Shown in pieces: positions 6,221 to 14,301 of a stretch of 64,000 bases of DNA. The translations under genes were made by a program, and so were the position numbers. The notes under the pieces were generated by a model. That model had not been told where the DNA came from and did not search any database. It saw only the letters and a list, made by a program, of their open reading frames with translations. Each line of letters starts with the position of its first letter. Position 1 is the stretch's first letter. This stretch comes from Chryseobacterium sp. G0201. GTDB taxonomy: Bacteria > Bacteroidota > Bacteroidia > Flavobacteriales > Weeksellaceae. The stretch covers positions 1,612,001 to 1,676,000 of the forward strand of contig NZ_CP033917.1 in NCBI RefSeq assembly GCF_003815655.1, read 5' to 3'.

Positions 6221-7795
6221 TTAATTTTTAGTAAATTTAAAGTTGCCTTTCATCTCATTGTTTTTACTAAACAGACAGAGTATGTAGTTTCCTTTTATCA
6301 ATTGTCCAAGGGAAATTTCGCTTCCGTTAGTTTCTCCATTCATGATCATTCTTCCATCTGTACCAAATATTTTGTATTTATAGGTATTATCTTTTAAACC
6401 GCTTACTTTTATAAAGTTTGTTGCAGGATTAGGGGAAATTTGTATAGTGTTCGGGTTTTCAATATCAGATACAGATAAAGTCTGGCAACCTGGCAGATCT
6501 GCAGGGTTTATATCAGGACTTTGCGTAGGAGTGGCAGTAGTTAATATTGTATTTAAAGGAATTGTTTCATTGAAAAACCCGCCATTTTTTAAATAAAATT
6601 TATTGTTGATCGTCCCTCCGTAAGCATCTATTCTTTGATTGGCAGTATAAGTGGCATCAGCTGTAAATTTTGCCTGATTAATAGGCATCCATTGTCCCTG
6701 CTGTGTTTTTATCCACTGATTTCCATACTCTGCTCTTCTTCCCATATAACCGGAGTTGGGGGTGAAGTTTTCTACAAAGCTGTAAAATCCTTTTAAATAA
6801 GTGTCTGTGTAAGGTCTTTTCCAGCTTGCAATAATTTTCCATGTACCTGATTCGGGAGCAAAAAACCATGCTGTGTAATCTGTTTTTCCCGTTCCGTCCG
6901 GTTCTCCTTTTACTAGAAACTTGTAGGTAACTCCGGCTTGCCAATTGTATTGCAGATAGCTTTGTCCGCCAGAACCTTCGTTTCCGAATTGTCCCGTTAT
7001 TACATTGGTTCCCTTACAATTTAAAGTTATTTTGTGATCTTCCGGAATATTGTTGGGATCATCTGTAGGAAATGGGCTCCAGACAGAGAATAAAATTCGT
7101 CTTTCTGTGCTGGAATTTACCTGCATTCCAAAATATCCTTGCTGAAAACCATTGGCCATAAAATAAGAACCAACTTTGTCTTCCCCTACAGGAACTGTTA
7201 CTTCATTATAATAATAAGAAACATTATTTGTAGTAGGAATTACATATCCTAAATGACATGAAGGCCCTCTTCTTGCCCAATAATAATAACTGGTATCATT
7301 GCTGAAAATATTGGTCCCTGTAGTTGCAGAACCCGAAAAAATAAAATGAGAAGCATCTCCGAAATAACCTCCAGTTTTCGTGACACCTTGGAGATCTATT
7401 TTTACGTAACCAGGAGTTGAAACGGTGAAATCTCCCACAGGATATTCCGTATATGTTGATCCGGTCATGGTAATGGTCTGAGAAACACCATTTACTGTGA
7501 TTTTTGCTGTACTGCTTCCTGAAGGAACACGTGCTTTCAGACTGAGGGTAAGAGTTCCCGCATTCGAAACTTTTAAATAGGTGCTGATTATGGTATTTGG
7601 ATTAACCCAATTGGCTAATCCATTGGAAGTGATCACTTCTGGTGCACCTGCTGGTGAATAGGTTATAAATGCGTTTCCTGCTAAAGCAACCTCATTGGAA
7701 GGAGGATAGTGACTTAAATTCCTGCTGTAATTTGCTGAAAAAAGAAAGCCGAAAGAGAATACCATGAATGTGGTAAACAGTAATTTTATTTTCAT
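6221..7795 (-). CDS. Secreted DUF3472-type protein with T9SS type A sorting domain
   Basis: This 524-residue protein has a signal peptide (~1-21, ending LFSANYS). An N-terminal beta domain with YPPSNEVALAG and VKIDLQGVTKTG resembles DUF5077. The DUF3472 domain spans about residues 165-390 (YYYWARRGPSCHLGY, GYFGMQVNS, ILFSVWSPFPTDDP, WFFAPESGTWKIIASWKRP, YMGRRAEYGNQWI). The last ~75 residues are a T9SS sorting domain (ISPNPATNFIKVSGL...GTDGRMI...GNYILCLFS). T9SS cargo crosses the outer membrane and is released or anchored on the surface. DUF3472 is linked to carbohydrate-related proteins, but no catalytic residues can be named. The gene is monocistronic. Confidence 0.85.
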   Translation of the reverse strand: MKIKLLFTTFMVFSFGFLFSANYSRNLSHYPPSNEVALAGNAFITYSPAGAPEVITSNGLANWVNPNTIISTYLKVSNAGTLTLSLKARVPSGSSTAKITVNGVSQTITMTGSTYTEYPVGDFTVSTPGYVKIDLQGVTKTGGYFGDASHFIFSGSATTGTNIFSNDTSYYYWARRGPSCHLGYVIPTTNNVSYYYNEVTVPVGEDKVGSYFMANGFQQGYFGMQVNSSTERRILFSVWSPFPTDDPNNIPEDHKITLNCKGTNVITGQFGNEGSGGQSYLQYNWQAGVTYKFLVKGEPDGTGKTDYTAWFFAPESGTWKIIASWKRPYTDTYLKGFYSFVENFTPNSGYMGRRAEYGNQWIKTQQGQWMPINQAKFTADATYTANQRIDAYGGTINNKFYLKNGGFFNETIPLNTILTTATPTQSPDINPADLPGCQTLSVSDIENPNTIQISPNPATNFIKVSGLKDNTYKYKIFGTDGRMIMNGETNGSEISLGQLIKGNYILCLFSKNNEMKGNFKFTKN

Positions 7796-8002
7796 TTTTT
7801 TTATTTTTTATAAAGATAAAAAATGTTTTTTTTGTTGAAAAATAGGATTTCGTAATTATTTTTTAATAATTATGTATTTAAATGTAATATTTATTGAGGA
7901 AAATAAATTTTTGTTGAAAAAAATAAAATAAATCAGTTTGTAGTGAAAATTTTATTTTAAATATTTTTTTTCATAAACTGAAGAAAACTTTAAGAGCTTA
8001 GC

Positions 8003-8036
8003 AAAAAAAAATCAGGCGCAGATTACTGCGCCTGAT
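8003..8036 (-). terminator. Terminator after pepT
   Basis: A perfect 11-bp stem, ATCAGGCGCAG (8011-8021) with CTGCGCCTGAT (8026-8036), has the loop ATTA. On the minus strand it is followed by a run of T. Confidence 0.9.
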
Positions 8037-8059
8037 CTTATATCTTTAATCAATATTGA

Positions 8060-9307
8060 TTATTTTTTTACAATATTAATAATAACCTCCATTGCTTTCT
8101 CCATACTTTCCAAAGCAACGTACTCGTAAGGTCCATGGAAGTTCATTCCACCTGCAAAAATATTCGGACAAGGAAGTCCCATGTAAGATAGCTGAGCTCC
8201 GTCTGTTCCGCCTCTGATTGCTTTGATCTTAGGTTCAATGTTCGCTTCTTTCATCGCTTTTGCAGCAAGATCGATGATGTGCATCTTTCCTTCAAACTGC
8301 TGCTTCATGTTACGGTATTGTTCCTTGATCTCCACTTCAGCGGTTCCTTCTCCATGTTTTTGGTTGAATTCAGCAACTTTTTCCTCCATGAATTTCTTTC
8401 TCGCTTCATATTTTTCTTCATCATGATCACGGATGATGTATTGAAGTTTAGCTTCAGAAATATCAGCGGTAATATCCATTAAATGATAAAAACCGTCAAA
8501 ACCTTTCGTCGTTGCCGGAGTTTCATTTGCCGGAAGTAATTGAATAAATTCAGCTGCTAAAAGACCAGCATTCACCATTTTTCCGAAAGCATAGCCTGGG
8601 TGTACACTCAATCCATGGATTTTCACCACAGCGCCAGCAGCGTTGAAGTTTTCATATTCTAATTCCCCAACTTCACTTCCGTCCATTGTATAAGCAAATT
8701 CTGCCCCGAATTTTGCAACATCAAATTTATGTGCCCCTCTTCCGATTTCTTCATCAGGAGTAAATCCTACAGCAACTCTTCCGTGCTTGATTTCCGGATG
8801 CGCGATCAGATATTCCGCAGCCGTTACAATTTCTGCACAACCTGCTTTGTCATCAGCTCCCAAAAGAGTATTTCCGTCAGTTGTAATTAAAGTCTGACCG
8901 GTATATTGTTTTAAGCTTTCGAATTTTGAAGGAGATAAAGTGAATCCTGTTGTCTGGTTTAAAACTAAATCATTTCCATCGTAATTTTCCCAAACCTGAG
9001 GTTTTACATTTTCACCACTGAAATCTGGTGAAGTATCATAATGTGAAATAAATCCAATCGTTGGCCTGTCATCATTTTCAAGGTTAGATGGGACGTAGCC
9101 CATAATATAACCGTTATCATCAATCGAAACATTTTCTAAACCTATAGTTTTAAGTTCCTCAACAATATATCTTGCGATGTCCCACTGCCTTTCTGTAGAA
9201 GGTGTTGTTTCACTTTCTGCATCGCTCGTTGAGTATATTTTTACATAATTAAGAAAACGGTTCAGTAACTTTTCTTTCCACAATTGGTTGAATTCTATTG
9301 TACTCAT
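8060..9307 (-). CDS. pepT: Peptidase T (tripeptide aminopeptidase, M20 family)
   Basis: PepT is a cytoplasmic dizinc enzyme that removes the N-terminal residue of tripeptides. The 415-residue protein has the M20 ligand motifs in order: FISHYDTSPD near 86, LGADDKAG near 150, TPDEEIGRGA (general-base Glu) near 182, MDGSEVGELE near 208 and GGMNFHGPYEYV near the C-terminus. The dimerisation domain includes HGLSVHPGYAFGKMVNA. RGGTDGAQLSYMGLP is characteristic of PepT. Length matches the family (about 410). The minus strand has a -7-like TAACTTTG at 9334-9327, 20 bases upstream of the start. Confidence 0.96.
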   Translation of the reverse strand: MSTIEFNQLWKEKLLNRFLNYVKIYSTSDAESETTPSTERQWDIARYIVEELKTIGLENVSIDDNGYIMGYVPSNLENDDRPTIGFISHYDTSPDFSGENVKPQVWENYDGNDLVLNQTTGFTLSPSKFESLKQYTGQTLITTDGNTLLGADDKAGCAEIVTAAEYLIAHPEIKHGRVAVGFTPDEEIGRGAHKFDVAKFGAEFAYTMDGSEVGELEYENFNAAGAVVKIHGLSVHPGYAFGKMVNAGLLAAEFIQLLPANETPATTKGFDGFYHLMDITADISEAKLQYIIRDHDEEKYEARKKFMEEKVAEFNQKHGEGTAEVEIKEQYRNMKQQFEGKMHIIDLAAKAMKEANIEPKIKAIRGGTDGAQLSYMGLPCPNIFAGGMNFHGPYEYVALESMEKAMEVIINIVKK

Positions 9308-9467
9308 TAGATATCATAAATTTTAACAAAGTTAGCAAATTTGATGCTCAGAATAAGTTATTTGCAGCCGAATATATGTTATTGAAATTTTAAATCACCT
9401 ATAAAAGGTTGAAAATCAAAATAATGTTAGCTTTGTGCTAATCTAATATAAACTTGTTTAGTTTTAT

Positions 9468-9475
9468 TATATTTG
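9468..9475 (+). promoter_or_regulatory. Bacteroidetes -7 box (TAnnTTTG) before HMG-CoA lyase
   Basis: TATATTTG fits the TAnnTTTG consensus. No good -33 TTTG lies at the usual spacing. A transcript starting about 7 bases downstream would exclude the in-frame TTG at 9473 as start codon and support ATG at 9494. Confidence 0.5.
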
Positions 9476-9493
9476 AGAAAATCAAAAGTACCA

Positions 9494-10342
9494 ATGTTTC
9501 TAACTGAATGTCCGAGAGATGCAATGCAGGGTTGGGGAGAATTTATCCCTACTGACAAAAAAATAGACTATATCAACTCCTTGATGGAAGTTGGGTATGA
9601 TATACTGGATTGTCTGAGTTTTGTTTCTCCAAAAGCAATTCCTCAGCTTGCTGATTCTGATGAGGTTGCCGAAAATATCGACAAATCTTTATCCAACACA
9701 AAAGTTTCTGCGATCATCGGAAATTACAGAGGTGCCGAGAAAGCATTGAAGCATCAATCTGTTGATATTCTGGGTTTCCCGTTCTCTATTTCCGAAACTT
9801 TTCAGCATAGAAATACGAATAAAAGTCAGGAAGAAGCTTTTAATGAAATTATTAAAATGCTTGAACTGACGAAAAGCGAAAATAGAGAATTAAACATCTA
9901 TTTTTCAATGGCTTTCGGAAATCCGTACGGCGAAATGTGGAAATGGGAAGATGTAGATTTCTGGGCACAAAGGTTTTCGGAAATTGGAATTAAAAACATC
10001 TTACTTTCTGATACAACGGGAGTTGCAACGCCAGAAACGATCTCTCTTTTATTCGAAAAAATACCTTCAAAATATCCTGAAATCAATTTCGGAGGACATT
10101 TTCATAACCGATATGAAGATTCTTATTCGAAACTAAAAGCAGCTTACGATAAAGGCTGTAGAAGATTCGACAGTGCGATTAAAGGAATCGGCGGTTGCCC
10201 GATGGCAAAAGATGATCTGGTAGGAAATATGCCTACAGAACAGGTGATCAATTTTATGAGCGTTGAAAAAATAGATCACAAATTAAATTTATTAAACTTC
10301 GAAAGTTCTTATAACAGAGCGAAGGATATTTTTCATTTTTGA
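9494..10342 (+). CDS. Hydroxymethylglutaryl-CoA lyase
   Basis: HMG-CoA lyase splits HMG-CoA into acetyl-CoA and acetoacetate, as in leucine catabolism. The 282-residue product starts MFLTECPRDAMQGWGEFIPT, where the TECPRD Arg/Asp are active-site residues of the HMGL/isopropylmalate synthase TIM barrel. It continues with SDTTGVATPE, the metal-binding GGHFHNRY and the signature loop GIGGCPMAKDD with the catalytic Cys. ATG 9494 is preferred over an in-frame TTG at 9473, which would overlap a -7 promoter box. The length is slightly short for the family (about 290-300). No other leucine-degradation gene is adjacent. Confidence 0.88.
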   Translation: MFLTECPRDAMQGWGEFIPTDKKIDYINSLMEVGYDILDCLSFVSPKAIPQLADSDEVAENIDKSLSNTKVSAIIGNYRGAEKALKHQSVDILGFPFSISETFQHRNTNKSQEEAFNEIIKMLELTKSENRELNIYFSMAFGNPYGEMWKWEDVDFWAQRFSEIGIKNILLSDTTGVATPETISLLFEKIPSKYPEINFGGHFHNRYEDSYSKLKAAYDKGCRRFDSAIKGIGGCPMAKDDLVGNMPTEQVINFMSVEKIDHKLNLLNFESSYNRAKDIFHF

Positions 10343-10370
10343 GACATTGTCTCTTTTATTATGAGCGATT

Positions 10371-10391
10371 TCAGCCTGAGCTTGTCGAAGA
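10371..10391. repeat. REP-like repeat containing CTGAGCTTGTCGAAG
   Basis: The 15-mer CTGAGCTTGTCGAAG and its complement are, to my knowledge, a common intergenic repeat in many bacterial genomes. Here it lies between the HMG-CoA lyase gene and a terminator. Only one copy was noticed in the window. Confidence 0.45.
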
Positions 10392-10414
10392 ATAATAAAA
10401 TAAATATCAATAGG

Positions 10415-10434
10415 AGCGGGTTTTAACCCGCTTT
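10415..10434 (+). terminator. Terminator after HMG-CoA lyase gene
   Basis: AGCGGGTT (10415-10422) and AACCCGCT (10425-10432) form an 8-bp stem with only a TT centre, so the inner pairs must open to form a loop. TT and then A/T-rich sequence follow. A weaker GAGAC/GTCTC hairpin with TTTT lies right at the stop codon (10341-10357). Confidence 0.6.
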
Positions 10435-10496
10435 ACTATATTTAAAATCAAACGGCTTTAGCCAAAACTTAAAAATTAACTCCAAAATCAACAAAA

Positions 10497-11333
10497 ATGT
10501 CACCAATAATCTCACCATCCGAATTTAAAAATCTTCCAACAGCAAATCTCATCATTCTTGATGCAAGAGCAGGAAAAGATATATATCAAAACTATCTTGA
10601 AAAGCACATTAAAGGAGCAAGATTCATCGATTTAGATAAAGATTTAGCCGAGATTGGAGAAGATGCAGCTTTTGGTGGAAGACATCCTCTTCCGGATATT
10701 GAAAAATTTGCAGAAACATTGTCAAATCTTGGAATTTCAGAAGATTCTCATGTTGTTATTTATGATGATAAAAACGGAGCGAATGCGGCGGCAAGAGCTT
10801 GGTGGATGTTAAGATCTTTTGGATTAAAAAATGTTCAGGTTTTAGATGGAGGTTTTCAAACTGCTGAAATAAATGAAGTAGACTTTTCATCAGGTAAAGA
10901 AACTTTTGAAAAATCAGATGTAATTAAAAAAGATAGTTGGCTTCTTCCAACTTCAACGTTAGAAAGTGTTGAAAATGAATTGACAAACGATTCTTCAACA
11001 GTAATTGATGTAAGAGATGCTTACCGATATAATGGTGAATCTGAGCCTATTGATTTGGTTGCGGGACACATTCCCGGCGCAATCAATATTCCCTTTTCTG
11101 AAAATCTTGACGAAAATGGAAACTTCTTAAAACCAGACATTTTAAAAGAAAAATATTCAAAATTATTAGAAAATAAACCTAGTAATTTAATCATTCATTG
11201 TGGATCTGGAGTTACAGCATGTCATACGATTTTAGCTTTAGAATATGCTGGTTTTCAAATGTCTAACTTGTATGTTGGCTCATGGAGTGAATGGAGCAGA
11301 AGAGAAGGGAAAGAAATTGCTAGAGAGGTTTAA
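10497..11333 (+). CDS. Sulfurtransferase, two rhodanese domains (3-mercaptopyruvate type)
   Basis: This cytoplasmic enzyme probably transfers sulfane sulfur from 3-mercaptopyruvate or thiosulfate. The 278-residue protein has an inactive N-terminal rhodanese domain (~1-130; HIKGARFID, GGRHPLP, VVIYDD). The catalytic rhodanese domain (~150-278; VIDVRDAYRYNGE, AGHIPGAINIP) carries Cys235 in HCGSGVTACH. The loop CGSGVTA is the 3-mercaptopyruvate sulfurtransferase form; thiosulfate rhodaneses have CRxGx(R/T). Length matches the SseA family (about 280). It has no signal peptide and probably has its own transcription unit. Confidence 0.9.
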   Translation: MSPIISPSEFKNLPTANLIILDARAGKDIYQNYLEKHIKGARFIDLDKDLAEIGEDAAFGGRHPLPDIEKFAETLSNLGISEDSHVVIYDDKNGANAAARAWWMLRSFGLKNVQVLDGGFQTAEINEVDFSSGKETFEKSDVIKKDSWLLPTSTLESVENELTNDSSTVIDVRDAYRYNGESEPIDLVAGHIPGAINIPFSENLDENGNFLKPDILKEKYSKLLENKPSNLIIHCGSGVTACHTILALEYAGFQMSNLYVGSWSEWSRREGKEIAREV

Positions 11334-11363
11334 TATTAATAAAGTAATCGTCCTATTTGTATT

Positions 11364-11443
11364 TGTCATTCTGTGACGAAGGCAAAATCTCAGCGTTAGT
11401 TTAGAGAGATTCTTCACTCCACTTTGTTGCGTTCAGAATGACA
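11364..11443. repeat. 80-bp imperfect inverted repeat (REP/MITE-like)
   Basis: TGTCATTCTG at 11364-11373 is the exact inverse complement of CAGAATGACA at 11434-11443. The interior (AATCTCAGCG, GAGAGATTCTTCACTCC, TTTGTTGCGTTC) has no ORF. A diverged relative ending AGCATGACA lies at about 23306-23391. It has the form of repeats frequent in Chryseobacterium-type intergenic regions. Confidence 0.7.
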
Positions 11444-11468
11444 GTGAAGATTATAAAAACAAAATAAA

Positions 11469-11490
11469 AGGCTGCCAAAAATGACAGCCT
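11469..11490 (-). terminator. Terminator of the 13414-11512 minus-strand gene run
   Basis: AGGCTGcCA at 11469 pairs with TGaCAGCCT ending at 11490. On the minus strand it runs into TTTTATTTT. It lies 21 bases beyond the stop of the DUF59 gene. Confidence 0.75.
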
Positions 11491-11511
11491 AATTTATTTT
11501 AATTCAAGAAT

Positions 11512-11838
11512 TTAAAGCATTCCTAATTCAAACTTCGCTTCTTCGCTCATCATATCCTTGTTCCAGCTAGGCTCAAAAGTAAGCTCTAAATCTACACTTT
11601 TCACATTTTCTACTTCCGCAACCTTGTCTTTAACCTCCTGTGGAAGCGTTTCTGCAACCGGACAGTTGGGAGTAGTAAGGGTCATGATAATTTTTACATC
11701 GCCATCCTCAGAGATCTGAACATCATAAATAAGCCCCAATTCATAAATATCCACCGGAATTTCCGGGTCATAAACGGTTTTTAATACTCCAATGATTTCT
11801 TCTCCTATATCGGCAATTTGATCGTCTGTAAATTTCAT
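11512..11838 (-). CDS. MIP18/DUF59 family Fe-S assembly factor (SufT-like)
   Basis: This 108-residue cytoplasmic protein of the DUF59/MIP18 family helps load Fe-S clusters onto client proteins. Diagnostic motifs are TVYDPEIPVDIYELGLIYDV, VKIIMTLTTPNCPVAETLP with the conserved reactive Cys, and the C-terminal LTFEPSWNKDMMSEEA. It is the length of a stand-alone domain. The sufABCD genes lie about 40 kb away at 49.5-53.7 kb, so its partner system is in the same window but not in the same operon. Three bases separate it from the upstream exonuclease gene, implying co-transcription. Confidence 0.9.
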   Translation of the reverse strand: MKFTDDQIADIGEEIIGVLKTVYDPEIPVDIYELGLIYDVQISEDGDVKIIMTLTTPNCPVAETLPQEVKDKVAEVENVKSVDLELTFEPSWNKDMMSEEAKFELGML

Positions 11839-11841
11839 TTT

Positions 11842-12546
11842 TTAATCTAGATTGATATTCCTTTTCAACAAATCTTCCTGACGCATTCGTCGGAAAACAT
11901 TTGCCAAAGTTAAGACATCTTTTTCACAATAGTCGACTATTCTTTGCAAGTCTTTTTCTATGTAATAGATTGATGAAACCATTGAACCGTCGATATCATC
12001 TTTCGGAGTCGGAATTCCGAAAACATGGGCAAGTAATTCTAAAGAAATGAAGCTTTTATAGTCTCCGAACTTCCATAATTCCATCGTGTCTATATGGGGG
12101 ATTTCCCAAGGTTTTTTCCCAAACATCTGAAAAGGATTGGGCGGTTGCATTCCGTTAATCAGAAAGCGTCTTGCGATCCACGGGAAGTCAAATTCCTTTC
12201 CGTTGTGGGCACAAAGGATCACGTCACGAAGCCTTGGACTGTTGAATATTTCACCAAATTCTATCAACATTTTCTTTTCATCATCATTTGCGAAACTTTT
12301 GATCTTTAACGTGTCATTTTTTTCGATCATTCCGATGGTGATGCAGATTATTTTTCCGAATTCGGCCATAATTCCGGCTCTTTCAGGATAAAATTCTTCT
12401 GCTGTAGCTTCATCTTTCCTCTGAAATTTTGTTTTTTTATCCCAAAGTTTTTGTTCTGTTTCGGGAAGCTCTTCCCAAGAACCTGTTCCCGTAACGGTCT
12501 CAATATCAAGGAATAAAACTCTGTCTAATGGAATATTTTGTATCAT
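11842..12546 (-). CDS. Predicted 3'-5' exonuclease, PolB-like DEDDy family
   Basis: This 234-residue RNase H-fold exonuclease has the four acidic motifs: VLFLDIETV near 11-19 (D, E), CAHNGKEFDFPWIARR near 110-125 (D), and YCEKDVLTLANVFRR near 200-215 (Y...D). The tyrosine in the last motif makes it DEDDy. It resembles the stand-alone PolB-type exonuclease domain family (DNA_pol_B_exo2). The substrate, DNA or RNA, cannot be told. The start ATG at 12546 is followed directly by the first beta-strand. It probably shares an operon with the genes on either side. Confidence 0.87.
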   Translation of the reverse strand: MIQNIPLDRVLFLDIETVTGTGSWEELPETEQKLWDKKTKFQRKDEATAEEFYPERAGIMAEFGKIICITIGMIEKNDTLKIKSFANDDEKKMLIEFGEIFNSPRLRDVILCAHNGKEFDFPWIARRFLINGMQPPNPFQMFGKKPWEIPHIDTMELWKFGDYKSFISLELLAHVFGIPTPKDDIDGSMVSSIYYIEKDLQRIVDYCEKDVLTLANVFRRMRQEDLLKRNINLD

Positions 12547-12560
12547 GTATTTTTATTATT

Positions 12561-12908
12561 TTAACCAACCTGCAATCCGTTTTTTGTCGGAAGAGAAGGT
12601 GATAAAAGTGTAATGTCTTTTGAATCTTCGCCATAAACTCCTAAAACCAGACATTCGCTGAAAAAGTTGGCAATTTGTTTCTTTGGAAAATTAACGACAG
12701 CTAAAATTTGCTGTCCGATTAAATCTTCTTTCTGATAAAGAGAGGTTATTTGGGCTGCAGATTTTTTTATACCTAAATCTCCAAAATCAATTTCTAATTG
12801 ATAGGATGGATTTCTAGCTTTTTCAAAATCGGTTACTGAAATTATCGTTCCCGTTCTGATATCTAATTTTTCAAAATCTTGCCAAGAGATTTCGGGTTTT
12901 ATTGTCAT
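12561..12908 (-). CDS. tRNA-binding domain protein, CsaA-like
   Basis: This 115-residue stand-alone OB-fold protein of the CsaA/EMAP-II tRNA-binding type starts near ISWQDFEKLDIRTGTIISV, the family signature. It continues with SYQLEIDFGDLGIKKSAAQIT and QILAVVNFPKKQIANFFSECLVLGVYG. In Bacillus CsaA has chaperone-like activity linked to export; tRNA binding is inferred from the fold. The C-terminus PTKNGLQVG is typical. Its ATG overlaps the stop of the upstream zincin gene by 4 bases (12905-12908), indicating translational coupling. Confidence 0.9.
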   Translation of the reverse strand: MTIKPEISWQDFEKLDIRTGTIISVTDFEKARNPSYQLEIDFGDLGIKKSAAQITSLYQKEDLIGQQILAVVNFPKKQIANFFSECLVLGVYGEDSKDITLLSPSLPTKNGLQVG

Positions 12909-13414
12909 GATAATGAGTTGATTAATTGTTCTACTTCTGTTTTCTGTTCTGCATATTTGTGTTGTAGCTCGGAGCCTTCGCCCATTCTTCTGTAATATTC
13001 CAGCGCTTTATTTCCGAAAAATTTTCTGTGAAAATCTGAAACATCAGGGATTTGAGGGAAAACTTTATGAAAAAGCATTTCATAATACGCCTGAAATTCT
13101 CTTTCATTTTTATCTTCAACTACATTTCCTGGTGCTTTTTGTCTTACATGAAGCATTTCGTGAGCAATCATATTAAGAACGAGATTCAAATCAAAATCAA
13201 AAATATTCTTGGGAATCATTACCATTTGAGGATGTCCCAATTCTCCTTCAGCTGTTAAAAGCATTGAATTTGGGGAAAGTTCTTGCCTAAAGCCAAATCC
13301 TGCAAAATTTTCATGTTCTAATTTAAATGAGCTGATTAAATATTTCGCAGCATCTAAAATTTGATCATGCTCTTTATAGGCATTGAGATGTAAATTGATT
13401 TGTTCGAAATTCAT
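12905..13414 (-). CDS. Zincin-like putative metallopeptidase, family not recognised
   Basis: This 169-residue cytoplasmic protein has a zincin helix MIAHEMLHVRQ (His-Glu-x-x-His) near residue 85, preceded by a beta-strand region VMIPKNIFDFDLNLV. A second motif NEREFQAYYEMLF about 20 residues later offers a possible third zinc ligand (Glu). It has no signal peptide. The overall form suggests a small gluzincin-like domain, perhaps related to SprT-like or DUF45-like proteins, but I cannot name the family. It is the first gene of the four-gene minus-strand run and overlaps the csaA-like gene by 4 bases. Confidence 0.72.
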   Translation of the reverse strand: MNFEQINLHLNAYKEHDQILDAAKYLISSFKLEHENFAGFGFRQELSPNSMLLTAEGELGHPQMVMIPKNIFDFDLNLVLNMIAHEMLHVRQKAPGNVVEDKNEREFQAYYEMLFHKVFPQIPDVSDFHRKFFGNKALEYYRRMGEGSELQHKYAEQKTEVEQLINSLS

Positions 13415-13598
13415 TCAAATATATGTTTTAACAAATGTATTAAAATATTAAAAACTTAAAAATTATTTTTCGAAGCATAAATTTTTTCTTTTTAAAATCA
13501 ATTAGTTATGATTTTTTTTAATGTTTATTTCAAAATGAATGCAAGATTCCTTCAAAAACGGATTTATATAAGTGAGTACTCAAAGTAAATAATGTATA

Positions 13599-14198
13599 AT
13601 GAAAATAATTAAAGTAATGAAGAAATTAACAGTACTTAAGGCTTTTATGGTCGTTTTGGTTGCGTTTGCAGCGATGTCTTTAACATCTTGTAATAATGAT
13701 AGTTATAACCCTGTTCCGGTGAAGCTTGAAGATGTCAATGGCAACTATAAGGCAAAACTTTTTATACAGCAGGGAAATAAAGGACCTGTTGTGGAGAAAA
13801 TTATCAACTTTTCAGCAAAGGATACGATAGTTACTTTTAAAGATTTCCCAATCAGAGAAATTGTAAAATCTGTAGTAAAAGATCCTGTGAAAACAGATAC
13901 GGCATTAGCTAAAATCGGAAAATTTGAATATAAACTTAATTATACTTCAAAAATTAATACAGAACAGAATATTGTTGAGTTGACCTTTGCTCCCAAGAAG
14001 CTGAATATCCAAATTCCTGTAGACGGAGTAACTAAGAATGCTGTAGTAACAGTTGTTGCTAAACAAAAAGGTTTTTTTGTGGGACAAGATTGGTCTTTGA
14101 GATTCGGCTTGGTAGCAGAAAAAATAATAGTTGATGGTGTAGAATTAGCCCCCTTTGAAACCATTAAATATGATATTCCGTATTCTATAAAAAACTAA
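13599..14198 (+). CDS. DUF4840 lipoprotein
   Basis: This 199-residue protein has a lipoprotein signal peptide with lipobox SLTSC, lipidated Cys at about residue 31. The body begins LEDVNGNYKAKLFIQQGNKG and ends in a C-terminal beta-rich part (DWSLRFGLVAEKIIVDGVELAPFETIKYDIPY). This is the DUF4840 pattern of Bacteroidetes surface or periplasmic lipoproteins of unknown function. A second in-frame ATG at 13617 gives a more standard signal peptide (MKKLTVLKAF) and may be the true start. It is followed by the sigma factor gene about 100 bases downstream, with its own promoter-like sequence between. Confidence 0.78.
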   Translation: MKIIKVMKKLTVLKAFMVVLVAFAAMSLTSCNNDSYNPVPVKLEDVNGNYKAKLFIQQGNKGPVVEKIINFSAKDTIVTFKDFPIREIVKSVVKDPVKTDTALAKIGKFEYKLNYTSKINTEQNIVELTFAPKKLNIQIPVDGVTKNAVVTVVAKQKGFFVGQDWSLRFGLVAEKIIVDGVELAPFETIKYDIPYSIKN

Positions 14199-14222
14199 GA
14201 GACGGATATCATGCATGATAGG

Positions 14223-14253
14223 TTGTGCTTTGTAAAAAGGCAGCCTATTTTTG
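14223..14253 (+). promoter_or_regulatory. Probable promoter of the sigma factor operon
   Basis: The -7 box TATTTTTG at 14246-14253 matches TAnnTTTG, and a GTTG at about 14222-14225 lies 20 bases upstream as a -33 box. The start codon at 14302 would give a leader of about 40 bases. It overlaps an imperfect hairpin that may terminate the upstream DUF4840 gene. Confidence 0.5.
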
Positions 14254-14301
14254 CATTAGAATTAAATTAATCATAAAATCAGGATGTTATTGTAAAAATA
14301 C

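Noticed and set aside
14207..14220. Perfect palindrome TATCATGCATGATA after the DUF4840 gene
   Set aside because: It is short, without a loop or T tract; it could be a protein-binding site but nothing supports that.
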